Origin: Climacium dendroides
Lineage: Eukaryota; Streptophyta; Bryopsida; Hypnales; Climaciaceae
Assembly: GCA_950106755.1 (NCBI GenBank)
Contig: OX467088.1
Location: 7,238,001 to 7,302,000, forward strand
Reading direction: 5' to 3'
Length of the DNA: 64,000 nucleotides
A program made the position numbers and the translations under genes. The notes under the pieces were generated by a model. The model saw only the letters and a list, made by a program, of their open reading frames with translations. It searched no databases and was not told the origin of the DNA. Shown here piece after piece: positions 12,661 through 26,300 of the stretch. Numbering within the stretch: the first letter of the stretch is position 1; the number at the start of each line of letters is the position of its first letter.

Positions 12661-14730
12661 CTCTATTGTTTTGTTGCTTTGGTAACTATAGAATAGTTTT
12701 TCAACAAATTTTTTATAAAATCAAATTAATTCCTAAATGACCATTGTCCTTTCGAGGGACAAACTAGATTTTGGGCAAGTACCTATGGTCTTAATGTTTG
12801 TTATGATTTTGTGAAACATTTTTTGAAGGTAGAAAAATTGATTACCTTTGTGGAAATATAGTTTTTTTTCAATTGGTGCTTGGGAACAAAAGTTATATCC
12901 AAATAACTCAAAACAATAGAAATTGGACAACAAAAAAAATTCAAATATTATAATTTTTGAATTTTGAATTTTTTTTCTTGTAGATTATATTTTTGTTTAG
13001 ATGGGAAGATTTGGTTCATTTCAATTGGATAAAAGATGTGAAAGTTATGGACAATCTTATTTTTTGGGCAATCTAAGCATCTTCTTGAAAAAATAACTTG
13101 TAGGATTCATTTGTGAATGTAATTTTTACAATTTAAGAAAATAAAAAGTTCCAAATGTTTTAGTTTTCTTGCTAGAATAGTCTCACCATTAGGATGAGCG
13201 CCTTTTAATTCCAACTCAAAGATATTAATAATTTGGATTTTCCTTCTACCTTGTACCTATTTCTATTCAACAATTTTTTTAAGAATGAAAATTAAATTTC
13301 TTTGAAATAATTTTTTTTAGTAGACTTTCAACTCAATTTTCCACCTTAAATATTTAAACCTTAAACTCTATAGTGCAAAAAATTTAAGTTAACAAGGTTC
13401 AAAGTCAAAAAAATCTAGTCCTGCAATGTGTAAAAGAAATTGTTTTCTTCAACTTAAATGCAAATATCTTACAATCTATGTAATCAAAATTTCTGAAATT
13501 TATTCCACACATTCTCATACTAGTTGGGTATAAGATCCTTTGGTTAGATGTGAAAATAAAATAATTCTCAAATTTTTTATGCTTTGCAATAGATATGGTA
13601 GTTTTCAGTGTTTTTTGGTGAAAAAAAGCTTTGGTCCTATATGGGTTAAATAATTTCATTTTCTTCCATAAAGTCCTACATGCTTGTAGTTAGGATAGGT
13701 TTTTTATTGGCAATTTTTTGTTAGTATCTTACTTAATTTTTGAATTGGCAACCTTCACACTAAAATAACAAAGAAAAAAGAATGGATGAAATCATTGAAA
13801 ACACCTTAAATTTTTTTTATAGGTTTGCCATTTTTTGGATGAGTTTTTCATTGAGTCCAAATAATTTTACAGATGAAAAGCTTATAATTGATGGATAAAT
13901 GAGCACAAATACATGGTTTTGTTGATCTGCTTGAGGAGTTTGAGCTACAAGCAAAAAAAAGAAAATCATTGCTTTAGCTAAACTAAAATCCATACCTTAA
14001 ATTTGGCTGTTTATTTTGTTTGTTTTGTTTTGTTTGTTATGTTGAGATCTTCTGGATCGTGTATCCCTCACTTGTGTTCTTGGTACCGTCAGAAAGCTCT
14101 CGACAAAGAGGGCTGCACGGGCTTTGTTTTATGGTGTTTGAGTCTACGGTGAGAAAGTTATTGAATTTTGAAGTTTTTATTTATGAACAAAAAAATTAGA
14201 AAATTACTTTTACTTTTGTTTTGACTATGGCAACAATATAGGGCACACTAATATTTGTTCAAATTTGGTAGTTGGTGAAGCCCTAAATGCCCAAGGCCTA
14301 TTTTGAGCTTCTTAGAATTTGCTTTAAATTGAACTAAATGCCAACATTTTGATAAGTTGTATCAATTGTTTTGGACTTATAACTGTACAAATTCAAACTA
14401 GACATGTTAGAGATCTTATAGGAAAAGAAAACACAACAATATCACTTATGGAGTGAAAGATTATAATGTTTGACCATAAGAATGTTAAAACTATGAAAAT
14501 CTTTTAGCTCTCTTTTTGCATGTCAAATCTAAAAAGTTGGTGACCAAAAGAATATGAGGTTAAAGGGCCTAATATGTATAATTCCAATTAATTTATGGCT
14601 TCTTAAAATCTACTCTATAATTTTTTTAAATGAATTTTGAATGTGATTTTTATTCTAAGATCTAGTGTATTTGAGGCTCATTTTCAAGTGCTTTCAACAC
14701 TACGGGAAGTCAAGATTGCAATGGGTACTT
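12661..14730. other. AT-rich spacer
   Basis: Nothing coding is supported. The sequence consists of A/T-rich text with short weak similarity to other spacers in the window. Frames here are short and lack recognisable motifs. Confidence 0.6.
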
Positions 14731-14734
14731 TTAA

Positions 14735-14965
14735 CCCTTTAGTGTCTAAGAAGCCCAAATTGGGTCTCATGTTTTTTTCAGCAACTTTAGAGACTCTATA
14801 TGGGGATTTTTATTTATTTAAATAATTATTTATTTAAACCAATGAATGCAATGTTCTTCATTCAAGATAATTATATAATAAAATTTTCCATTTAGATTAT
14901 GCTTTCTACAAAACATTCAATTAAAGTCCACTACTTAAAATAGTGAATTCTTAGTACGTAAAGGG
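14735..14965. mobile_element. Second TTAA-flanked element, 231 bp
   Basis: TTAA flanks sit at 14731-14734 and 14966-14969. The left end reads CCCTTTAGTGTCTAAGAA and the reverse of the right end reads CCCTTTACGTACTAAGAA, so the inverted repeat runs over about 18 bases with a four-base mismatch block. The interior does not resemble the 12426 element even though the length is the same. It has no transposase frame. Confidence 0.55.
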
Positions 14966-15400
14966 TTAAAGGTTGCCTTGCTTCATGTACAATTATTAAA
15001 TTGGGAAGATTAGTTTGGTCGAAAACCCACTTCAAAACTTCATGAATTTCTTTCGGTACCTAGAAACTACATGGCTAGATCTCATGCTCAAACTACATGT
15101 TGAAATACTCTAGATTATTAGGTAAGATATTAGAATCTAGATCTCAATTCATGATTGTGATCAACACCCTCTCAAATTTTTGCATGTGTATGATTTTTGC
15201 CTTGGTACCCTTGCACAAAATCTTGAATAGAAAAATCACTATCATTTATTTTCAAGATCGTGTTTTTGATGCTAAAATTAGACTTCAAGGATAACTTTCC
15301 AAAAATGTAAATTACTAAAAATAGAAACTTGGTTAGGTTTTATTTAACTTCAAAGTTTTGCAAACACCATATTTGGATGCCTCGGGCATTTAGGGGTTAA

Positions 15401-17394
15401 GCTTACTTAGAAAAGCCTCTCTACTTGCAGGACCCTTTTCCCACCTATCCAATGTCGAGACTTCGGGCTATTCTGACACCACCGCTGCCAACGTCCTTTC
15501 CCTGCAATCAAGCTCTGCACGCAACTGAGCTTCCCCGCCTTAACTCTCTGCTTATGGAATTGCTGATTGATTTCTGACCATTGCTCCGGCGTCGTCGCGA
15601 GCAGCACGAGTCGCCCTCACTCGTCCCCACGTTACGCTTCCCCATCGCATGCTTCACGCTTTTGGTTCTTGGTATGTGAAAGGTACGGTGTGCATCCGCA
15701 CGCTCGCACCAGCGCGCAATTTGTATCATTATTGACGGAGAGAATCCGCGGTCGTCGATCGCTCCGTTGCCTAACCACGACCACGACAATTCTCATGACG
15801 CTGTGGTAGGTTTTTACGGGAATTTCCGTTCCTGTTTAGATGTTTGTTTGTTAGTTTGTTTAGGTTGGCGAATTGGTGTGTGTTTTTAGGTAGGTGACGT
15901 TCATAGGGCTTTCATGATTCCTTTGTGGTAGGAGCTTATGACATGATGCGCTTTGGCTTGGATTTTGAGCTTCATTCGCTGTGGTTTGGTTCTAGGTTAA
16001 AGTGCTGGAAGAAGAAGAAGCGGTACTTAATAATGAATCTCTTCTTTTCGTTTGTATTCTTTAGATCAACATGTCTCGGAATTGTACGGTAGTTTTGGCT
16101 TATTTGATTTCTGCGGTCTTCGTTGGAATTGGTGCCGCTGTTGGCTATTTTTTGAAGGACATTTGTTGAATTTTCGAGACGTTGCTTCCAATATAGGGAG
16201 ATCGTGCTTGCTGTGAAGTGTATGCGAGATTTTATTTCTTTTTTTCTGGTGATCGTCGATTGCGAAGATACTCCGGGGTTAGGATATATAAAAATATAAA
16301 AAATCACCAGGATGATGTCCATTTGCTTACAACTGGTCCTTGGTTTGCAGTTCGGTCTCAATATCAGTTTAGCTCCTATCTGTACGCTTCACAGCTTCTG
16401 AAAGTTGTGCCTGTTCACATTGCTGGTTATGTTTGAGACTCAGTTTTGTTCCCTCTTTGTTCTTGTGCTGCAGGTGTGCGAGATGTACTCTTTTCTCATC
16501 ATGATGCGGCAAAGGAGATGGTGTATACTCGTCACTTTTGCTGCCCGCAGAACTTAAGGAGACGGTGTTGTCCATTTGGCTTCCTTCACTGATATTACGG
16601 AAGCGGCAAAGGGATTTGAAATAATTAATGCTTCACGTCTAGTGTCTCTACCAGGTCAATTTCGTCACTTCCCAGAGCTACAATATTTCTTGAATTGGTT
16701 GAGAAGTGAATGAGTTGTCTTGTGGATAGAGAGGAATGGCTCTCGGGACAGGGCGTCGAATCGCACCTCCTTTTCTCCTGCTAAAACAGAGTCTGGAGCA
16801 GCATTATTGCTCCAAATAAAAGACGGATCTTCTTTGCTTTGTTAGTAAAATTTAGCTTCTTTCTTGGCCACTCAACCACTTACAAGCAACACTGTACAAA
16901 ATCTTCAGAAAGCACTCAATGCTCAGACGTCACTATTGACCTTCACGCTGTTGGGCAAGTCTAGAGGAGGAGAATTTTTCTTTCAGTCTTCTTTTTTAGC
17001 ATGTGCGATACTCAGTACCGTATCATTTGTGCTCAACATGAGAATAGTTTGTGAGCTGTTATAGTTGCGACCGGTTGCTCAACACTGTTACCTGATTGGC
17101 TCAACCAAGCTCAGTAGTCTTTTAATCCGGTTTTCGCTCAATCAACCAGTTCAAGTCTAAGCAGAAGTGTGAGTTGATTCACGGAAAGTTACTCAGACTT
17201 AAGGGTTTAAGGATCACCTTGGAGAACGTGAAGAATATATAAAATAGAACTAGAGTTTTTGGCTCTTTGTATTGCTGATGACTTTGTGTCTCTTTGGATT
17301 GCATTTCTCTTCTGTTCTTTTTCATTTGACGGTTATTGCTTATATGAAATTCATTTCAGACGTCGATTGTTTGCAGGCAGGTCTGGCCTTCAGC
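15401..17394 (+). other. Probable promoter, 5' leader and leader intron of the ABC transporter gene
   Basis: GC rises sharply at about 15410-15830 after an AT-rich spacer, as expected for a promoter and first exon. A donor-like GTAGGT at about 15810 and an acceptor TTTGCAG ending at 17376 would remove about 1.6 kb. That leaves only 18 untranslated bases of the next exon before the ATG at 17395. The open frames on either strand here are short and carry no recognisable motif. Just before it, 15387-15400 reads CATTTAGGGGTTAA, a lone TTAA-type element end. Confidence 0.45.
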
Positions 17395-20300
17395 ATGGTG
17401 GCGCCACAGCTTTCCCGGGTTATGCAACGACCTTCAACATTTCCGAGGAGGTAACTTCGCACTACCTCAGATGGAAAGCATACCAATATTGGTTAACCTT
17501 ATTGAGAGTCGCGTTGTGCATAACACTTGAAACAGGGGCGTGACTGACCAGTGCAGGGATTTCTCTGCCTCAGGAAAGCTTTGGTGGTGGCTGCCGCTGT
17601 GTTGGTGGCTGGAGGTGGTTTGGCATATTTCCGAACCGGTCAAAGAAGACCTCATGGTGATTCATCTTTGGCAGAAAATAGAAATGGGACAGAAAAATTG
17701 TCCGATGCAGATCGAGCGATCGAACTTGATGCAGATCGAGCGAAGGACTTGATCTCAAAGAAAAAGCAAAGACGAGGAGGAATAAAAAATGTCAAGGTGT
17801 TGGCTGCAATGTTACTGCAACACATTGGCAAGGGGGGATTGAACGAATTTATAGCCTTGGCGACCATCTCGGTTAGTACCAGCTTTTATTTAGCGTAAAA
17901 GTTGCTACTTGTCGATTCATGTGTGGAAGTTGTTTCTAATTCAAATTTGGATTTGATGCAGGTGCTCAAAACAGCATTAAGCAACAGACTTGCAAGAATT
18001 CAGGGTTCGTTGTTCCGTGCTGCCTTTTTAACACGGGCTCCTCTTTTTATGAAATTGATAACGGAGAACTTGATTCTCTGCTTTCTTCAGTCTGTATTTC
18101 TTTCTACTACAAAGTACCTCACCGGAGCTCTAAGTTTACGATTTCGTAAGATACTTACAAATCGCATCCATTCGGACTACTTTCAGGTAACCACTGCATA
18201 TGCACGTCGGAATTTGATGAGTGAAGACCTCACAATGAGTAGCAGCTTGAAAACTCCATGAGAGATGTACACTGTATTGGTCAGATTCGAATTGAACAAT
18301 TTCTTTATATTGGTGTTTCAAAGATTGACGTGCTTCTACTTTTTGACAGAACATGACTTATTATAAAATGTCACATACCGATCACCGTATCAGCAGTGTT
18401 GAACAGCGCATTGCCAGTGATGTTCCAAGATTTTCTATAGAAATGAGTGAGCTTGTGCAAGAGAATCTAGCGGCTATTTTCGATGGTCTCTTATATACGT
18501 GGCGTCTGTGCTCTTATGCAAGTCCCAAGTATGCTTTTGGTGTCCTGGTAACGTTCTAAGCCCTGACTTCGCTCATTTTCTGGTCCTGCACCTTCCCAGT
18601 ACCAGCTATCAACACCTGTTAGCTTATTGTTGCTGCAAATTTATTTTGAATGAGACGACATTTTATTTTATCTGGTACTTCATTCAAGGCGACTGCCTTG
18701 ACGCTTTTTCTACATCTTTATGAATCTGGCTTTTGGGAGAGAACCTGCTGTCTAATCTATACCGAAAACTTGTGGATTTTATGCATATGTTTTAATTAGT
18801 TTAAAGAGTTCCTCTTTCTGAACAAAGTTGTATGCAATCTCTTTGCAGGGTTATGTTATTGGAGCAGGAGTTACCATTCAGGCTTTATCTCCTCCATTTG
18901 GAAAGCTAATGTCGACAGAACAGCAGTTGGAGGGCGATTATCGTCAACTGCATTCGCGCTTACGTACTCACTCTGAGAGTATTGCATTTTATGGAGGTCA
19001 AGACAGAGAAGCCTCTATCATCACACAAAAATTCAGGTTGCTCCCTTCCTAGAATTGATGAGCTTATGTTGGTCACTTCGAACATTTGGCTTGGTGTCAA
19101 CTGTAATGAAATAATAATTATGGAAATATGTTGGGAATCTTCTTGATGCTTGCGTTCTAATAGAAATTTTCATTTTCATCAGAAAGTTCTGCCGCCAAAG
19201 CATGGTGAGATTTGAGAAGGACACGAGATGTCTGCTAATCATTTGACTAACACATCTATGTGAATGGCAGGACCTTGGTTAAGCACTTGAGCAACGTTCT
19301 ACATACCCAGTGGTGGTTTGGCATGATTCAGGACTTTGTTCTCAAATACCTGGGGTCTACATTTGGTCTTGTCTTGATCATTGAGCCCTTCTTTTCGGGG
19401 AGTTTAAGACCGGATGGATCTACTCTTGGCCGAGCTCAAATGCTGAGTTTGATGCGCTACCATACTAGTGTTATAATGTCTCTATTTCAAGCTATGGGAA
19501 CCCTGGCCTCAAATACTCGCAAGCTTGGTCGACTCAGGTCTGGTTTGGGATGCTGAGATTATGACGGAAACAAATTTTGTTTTGTGCTGATTTTAGCCAG
19601 GTGCTTAGGAGACTCTCATGAATGTCTTGTATTATTGGAAAATATATCCGAGTGCTTATTTATGTAGGCACTGAGAGGAACGCGAAGTACTAACGGGTTG
19701 ATTCTGGGTATTGCTCTCTGCAGTGGCTATGCTGATCGCATTTATGAGCTCATGGCAGTTTCAAGAGAACTTCGAATTGCAGGTGGTAGTGAAAGTATTC
19801 AGAAGAAAGAAAGTGGCAGTTACTTTGTTGAGGCCCAACATATTGAATTCGAGGGGGTTAAGGTAGGTGCCGGAACGTCGACCTAAAATCTTTACTATTT
19901 TGAGTCATTTTAGCAGTGATCAACTGTATTCAACTGCTCTGGTACTGTTTAATATTCAGGTTGCTGGATTTGGAGGTTTGTCAGATGTCAAGCAGTTGCA
20001 GGTGGTAGGAGGTTATATACCTAATGTTGTATTCTTTCTCACAGTTCTGACAATTATTTGGCAGGTGGTTACACCAACGGGTACCACACTTGTTGAGAAC
20101 CTTACGTTGAAAGTCGAACCAGGTTCCAATTTGCTCATCACTGGTAAGGCCACATTTGAAACTCATAGAAATGCTTTATCTGTCCGGAAATTTAATATTC
20201 CGCTTACATACCAACATACTTGTGTTGGGACTTGGGACCTAAAGACCTTGCAACGTCATAGCAGAATTTACCTGGGGTTGTGTATTCTACGCTAGTGTGT

Positions 20301-23300
20301 CAGTTTTCAACACGCTCATTCTCCAAAGTTTACCTTTCCGATTTTGAAGGTGCAGTGTTCTTGTAAGGTCAATTGTAGGGCTTGATGTTTACAGTTACTA
20401 AGACCGACCTACAGGTCCAAATGGAAGTGGCAAGAGCAGTCTCTTCAGAGTTTTGGGTGGGCTTTGGCCCTTAGTGGAAGGACGCATTGCTAAACCAGGT
20501 ATGGGCTCAGCGCTGAGTCATGAGATCTTTTATGTGCCACAACGTCCGTACACATCAGTAGGGACCCTGCGCGACCAGCTCATTTACCCCTTAACTTCAG
20601 CAGAAGAAACACAACCTCTCACTGCTGAGGGTATGCGGGAGTTATTGAGAAATGTAAGTATGTTACTTTTGACTGATTTCTACTTTTTACTTCTTGCATT
20701 TGATTTCGTGGTTTTGACTCTGACGTAAAGATGCCATGATTATTAGGAATTATTTATTTATTTTTGTTGATAAAATATGCAACAAAATATTAGTGCCTTG
20801 ACTGGATATCATGCTGGAAGCTTATGAAGTGGGATATCTTTTGAGGTGAAGTGGGAAATTTTATGGTTCTAAGCTATATTCAATCCACAATTCAGATGGG
20901 AGTGATCTTTCAACATTTTATGTGACTTGGATTACTTGGTTTGGATTTAGGTTGACTTGGATTACTTGCTCGATCGATATCCGCAATCTCAAGAAGTGAT
21001 TTGGGGGGATGAGCTCTCGCTTGGGGAGCAGCAGCGTCTGGGAATGGCTCGTCTGTTTTACCATCGGCCTTTGTTTGCAATATTAGACGAATGCACCAGT
21101 GCAGTGACTACAGACATGGAAGAAAGGTTTTGTGCCCAAGTACGAGCTATGGGAACGTCATGTGTGACTATCTCTCATCGGCCAGCTCTGGTAGCCTTCC
21201 ACGATACTGTTCTTTCGCTTGATGGAGAGGGAGGCTGGACTGTGCATTACAAGACGTAAGTTAGTTCTTGAAGCGCGCCAAATGATAAGAATCTTTGTAA
21301 TCTGCACTGAGATCCGATAAGAGAAGAGTACTTGGTGTCAAATGTTCTTGTGGTCATACAGAGAAGTCTTTGAACAACTTATTAGTAAAGCTTGGGAGAC
21401 TGCAGGTGAAAACTTCATGGTCCAAATGGTTTGTTGTGCACAGGGATTCGGTCTCTCAACCACGTCCAGCGCTTCACGACGATGAACAACGCGAGAATGG
21501 TGACGTTCATACGGATCGCCAAAGTGATGCACTGACTGTTAAGAAACAATTTTTCGCAAATATTGGGCAGGTATGAAAGCATGCTTATTGATCAACATGT
21601 ATAAATCTTTTCAAACGTTATCCATCATTGATATAATAGAGTATGGTAGACATTAAACTGAAGGTCTGATTTCTCTCCATCGCAGCGCATGCTAAAGTTT
21701 TTTGTACGATTAGAGGGTCGATAGGACATTTAGATAAGCTGAAACATGTGATTCTATCGTATCAGGTTGGTTCAGGTGAAGATTCAACAGCTGTTGACTC
21801 CTATGTTGGTGCTGTTTTGGCAAAGTCTCCCCCTCGAGACCCCCTTGAAGTAGTCCCAGCTATTTCTGGACTGCAGATTCAGCCGCGCAGCATGCCTGCC
21901 AGGATTTCGTCTCTTTTCAAGATTTTGGTTTGACCCATCAACAATTTTATGATTTGCTTGAATTTTGTCCCGACAGGAAATTTCGTTTCTTAGAATATAT
22001 TTTTTTGTATCTGGTATTGTGCATTTTATATTTGTTCTGTTTGATATATAGAGAAGTGTAAAATCATACATTGAGACTTTACAAGTAGATTTACTTGTAG
22101 TAGACTTGATCTAGAGATCTTGTGACAGTTATTATATGGCGAATTAGTGTCTAATACGAGGGTCTCTTTAGGTATACCATACTATTTTGTGCTCTATGAT
22201 TTGTAGAGTAATATTGGACGGTATTGTCATTTGAGCATACTCCTTTAGGTGGTTCTGGTTATGAAAAACATTCTGACGTTTATTTTTTTTGAGTTGTAAC
22301 TTTGTATACGCTGGGATCGAAGTCTCTAAGAGAGTGGTTACTCTGATCCAACAACTTAACTTATGTCCATGCTCATTGACATATATTTGCATGTTGTTTT
22401 GGACAGGTCCCAACTTTATCTGATCAACAGGGAGGCGAGTTGTTAGCAGTAGCCCTGCTTGTGCTTGGCCGAACGTGTCTCTCTGATCGAATTGCTGATC
22501 TGAATGGTATCTTCCCTATCACGCAATTCTCTTTGGATTAGCGATATCTTTATTGTTCCAATGTCAGTCTCTGTGTACATGTGTTTCACAAGTTTCTGAT
22601 GACAACTACGACTTAACCGAGCTTGAGAAACACTTTGCTGTCACCTTGTGATTTCTGTTAAGATTCATATTTATATTTCAATCAATATTGGATAGGAGAG
22701 AATCGAAAGATGCGCAGATCTGATTTAATCATCAGAAGCACAAAAACGCGTGATCTGGTAGTGGAAAGTACAAAAGCAGCTTTGTGTATCTGTTTTTAAT
22801 ACTTTTATCTCGAGAAAAGCATTCTTAGCTGTGATTTCAGTGCCTTCTAGATAGAATTTCAAGATTGGAACTGATTTCTAGTTCTAACTATGCTAATTCT
22901 GTCGATGTTGCTACAGGCACAAGTGTGAAACACGTGTTGCGACAAGATAAAGCTGCTTTTGTTCGCCTTGTGGGAGTCAGCATACTCCAGAGTGGTGTCT
23001 CTTCGTTTCTAGCTCCATCCCTGAGGTCTACCTTTTTCATCTTTGCTGGTCATTTTATCGTTTTCTATTCATTGATTCATTCTTAAATGATGGACTTTCT
23101 AAGTTTATAAAACGTAGTCAACAATGCTTAAATGTTCAGTCCAAGTTGATCGATTTTAGTCCCGAATTTCGTTTTACCCACTTAAAATCTGAACCAGATA
23201 GCACTTTCCGGAAGATTGTAATATGTTCTGACCTTTAAATTTGGTTTATAGGCATATGACAGCAACATTGGCATTAGGCTGGAGGCATCGTTTGACTACA

Positions 23301-26300
23301 CATCTCTCCGCTCTCTACTTCCAGAATTATGGATTTTATAAGGTGAGTGGATTTTACCTTTTTTTATGTTCCGATTTTCAAGTTTCCTTTGTCAGTGTCA
23401 GTGCTTGTTTAATCCTTAAAGAGATCACTTAAATATTGACTTACTTAATCATTTAAAATAGACAATGATTACTTAATATTGGCTGATTATTCAATGTGAA
23501 TAGGAGGTTGCTGATTCTATATTTAACATCTATGCAAAATACGTCTATTAGTTTTCTGCGTTCCTATTAGTTTGCCTTCATTATTTTAGTAGCTAAGCAC
23601 ATGTTTGCCTAATTTTTTTATCTCTTCAATGCCTTGATTGATTGTAGGCTGTACATCTGACGAAAAGTGGAAACAATGACGCGGACCAGAGGATAACGCA
23701 AGATGTAGAGAAGTTAAGTGGGGATTTATCAGGCTTGGTGACGGGAATGATCAAACCTTTTGTCGATATACTCTGGTAGGTTTCAAGAATGGATTATCAT
23801 TTTCATTTTTGATTTCTCGGGGACTATTTTTTCTTTGCTACTAATAAGAGTTTTATCTGATCATATTTTCTCTCAACAGAGAATCTTATTTAAAATCTCT
23901 TGATCTTTAGGAAGTTGAAAGGTGATATGCACTGGATGTGGCACAGGTTCACGTACAGAATGAAGGTGCTGACCGGCATTAGAGGAGTTGGATTTCTATA
24001 TGCTTACATGTTGTTAGGACTTGGATTTTTGCGAGCTATTACACCAGACTTTGGTGCTTTGACAAGCAAAGAACAGCAGTTGGACGGCTCCTTCCGGTTA
24101 GTTTCCTCATTCGTCATAACAACGAAAGTTGGCGTTGGACTGACTCCTATGCATGGTTTTCCTTTTATTATTTTATTATCTTAGGTATTTGCACTGCAAA
24201 GTGACTTGTTGCAGGACTCATGAAGCAGATAATTTTATCATCTTAGATCGGCAACACTCAGAGCAATTTGTGAGCGTGATGGTTGTAAATAATAACTTGG
24301 AGATTGGATCGAGAAGTTCTTGTCATTATTTGTGTTCATTTTCTTCTATCAGTGCTTCTGAATCGGTGAAGTTTTCGATCCTATGTGTGATTTAAGAAAT
24401 TATCTGGTGATCCATGAAACCGCAAGTTTCATGACGACCTTGAGTTATTTGTCACTCGCAGATATATTCACTCTAGACTAAGAACTCACGCCGAGTCTGT
24501 CGCTTTCTTTGGGGGTGGATCACGTGAGCAAGCTGTAAGTTATGAAGGGCCTCAAACTTACCAGTGTTTTGCATTGATGCAGCGTAGCGTTTTTGAGTAT
24601 GCATGCCTGATCTGTGCTATATTTGCGGACCAATAGATTTGGACTATGTGTTTCTCTCATAAATAATTGTTGCTTTACGTTCGCTCAGCTACTGCTGCAG
24701 TGGATGACTTGGAGATTTGAGCATGTGCTTGTTTTGTAGGTAACGGCTGGACGCTTTAAGGCCTTGCTTGCACATTCTCAAGAACTACTTCGGATGAGGT
24801 GGTTGTTTGGTATTGCAGACGACTTCATCACAAAACAATTGCCGCACAATGTGACATGGGGTCTGAGTTTAATGTATGCTATGGAGCACAAAGGCAATCG
24901 TGCGCTCACATCTGTTCAAGGCAAGTAACCCTTTCAGAACTTTTCATTTCCTATTTGCCGTAGGTGCATTCTATACTTCGCCATGGAAAGTTGGAATCTT
25001 CAGTTCATATCAGATTTTGAATTTTCTATTGTTTTAGATGCTCTTACACAAGAATACGGTAGCCACAAAGTTGAAAGTGTTTTCCTTCTCATTGCATGTG
25101 ATAGTTTTGTGAACTCATTCCATATGCCTAGTTCTTGTATCTTTGGATTCTTCTAACATCTTTTAATTGCTGTATACATGCAAAGTGAATTGTATCTTAG
25201 CCTAATTCAAATGCGGTAATTATTATACAGGAGAGCTGGCACATGACCTTCGATTTCTGGCATCTGTGGTCTCTCAAAGCTTCCTTGCTTTTGGGGATAT
25301 TCTAGAACTGTATCGCAAGTTTTTGGAACTGTCGGGAGGCATAACCCGGGTTTCTGAGTTAAATGAATTGCTGATAGCTGCTCAAAATGGTGAGTGAGGA
25401 TTTCTGTACATTATACCCGACCCCGTAAAAATGTTTAAGTTTGTGGATAAGTCAGGGTAGCTCGTCACATTGTTAAATACAAGTCCGTTGTGACGGTATG
25501 ACCGCATCCATGCATTTGTAACAATTTGGATTTACAGTGTAGACTTTACAAATTGAAATTCCTTTGATTATTCATGTTGAGTGAGGTACAATATAACTGA
25601 ATCTTGTGCTGACTATGATATATGCGGTTTGCTCTTCTAGAATCATGCTTTTGATAGGCTGCTAAACCATTCTTCATTATTTTTTGTCTAATCTTAATAA
25701 TATGATCATACCTTGCAGGTAAGAGAGCTGCTCAATCTAAACCAAATCCACTATTGTCGATTGAACAAGGGCGATCATCGTTTAACTCACTGCATCCTGA
25801 AGTTAATGAAGATATCGTGTTTGAGGATGTCGACATCGTGACACCTGGACAGAAATTGTTGGCCAGTAAATTGACAATGAGGGTTCCTGCTGGCAAGAGC
25901 TTGCTTGTTACAGGTGAGCAGAGCTGCAGCCTTGTGTACAAGTTCTCAGCACTAAATATAGTCGCCAGCAAGTTAATAACGCGCGCCTCACTGGAGGCTT
26001 TTGCACTATCGCAGATGCAGTTTGGTAGTGCATCGAGTTTAGTAGTTCCGGGTGTCCAATGTTTTCAACGTATGCTTCGCTTGTAAACTCTTTCTTGTGA
26101 ATGGCAGGTCCCAATGGCAGTGGCAAGTCGTCCCTTTTCCGGGTTTTAGGAGGTTTGTGGCCAGCAGGGAGTGGGCACATTGCGAAGCCTGGCCAACTTC
26201 TTCTGGGAAGCAACATTACAGTTTCCCAAACATATAATACAGGGCTTAGCCGGGACATTTTTTACGTTCCTCAACGTCCATACACTGCACTTGGAACCCT

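Noticed and set aside
17551..17573. Start of ABC coding at the ATG near 17551
   Set aside because: Splicing 17450 to 17574 restores the PRRKALVV junction expected for the family, with an ATG at 17395.
19867..20295. 142-aa plus-strand frame inside the ABC gene
   Set aside because: It is read-through of introns 19863-20064 and 20144-20414; only the part from 20065 to 20143 matches the transporter.
21362..21443. Extra exon of the ABC gene after the acceptor at 21361
   Set aside because: It puts the following conserved stretch (DTDRQ-like HTDRQSDA) out of frame; the acceptor at 21443 keeps frame.
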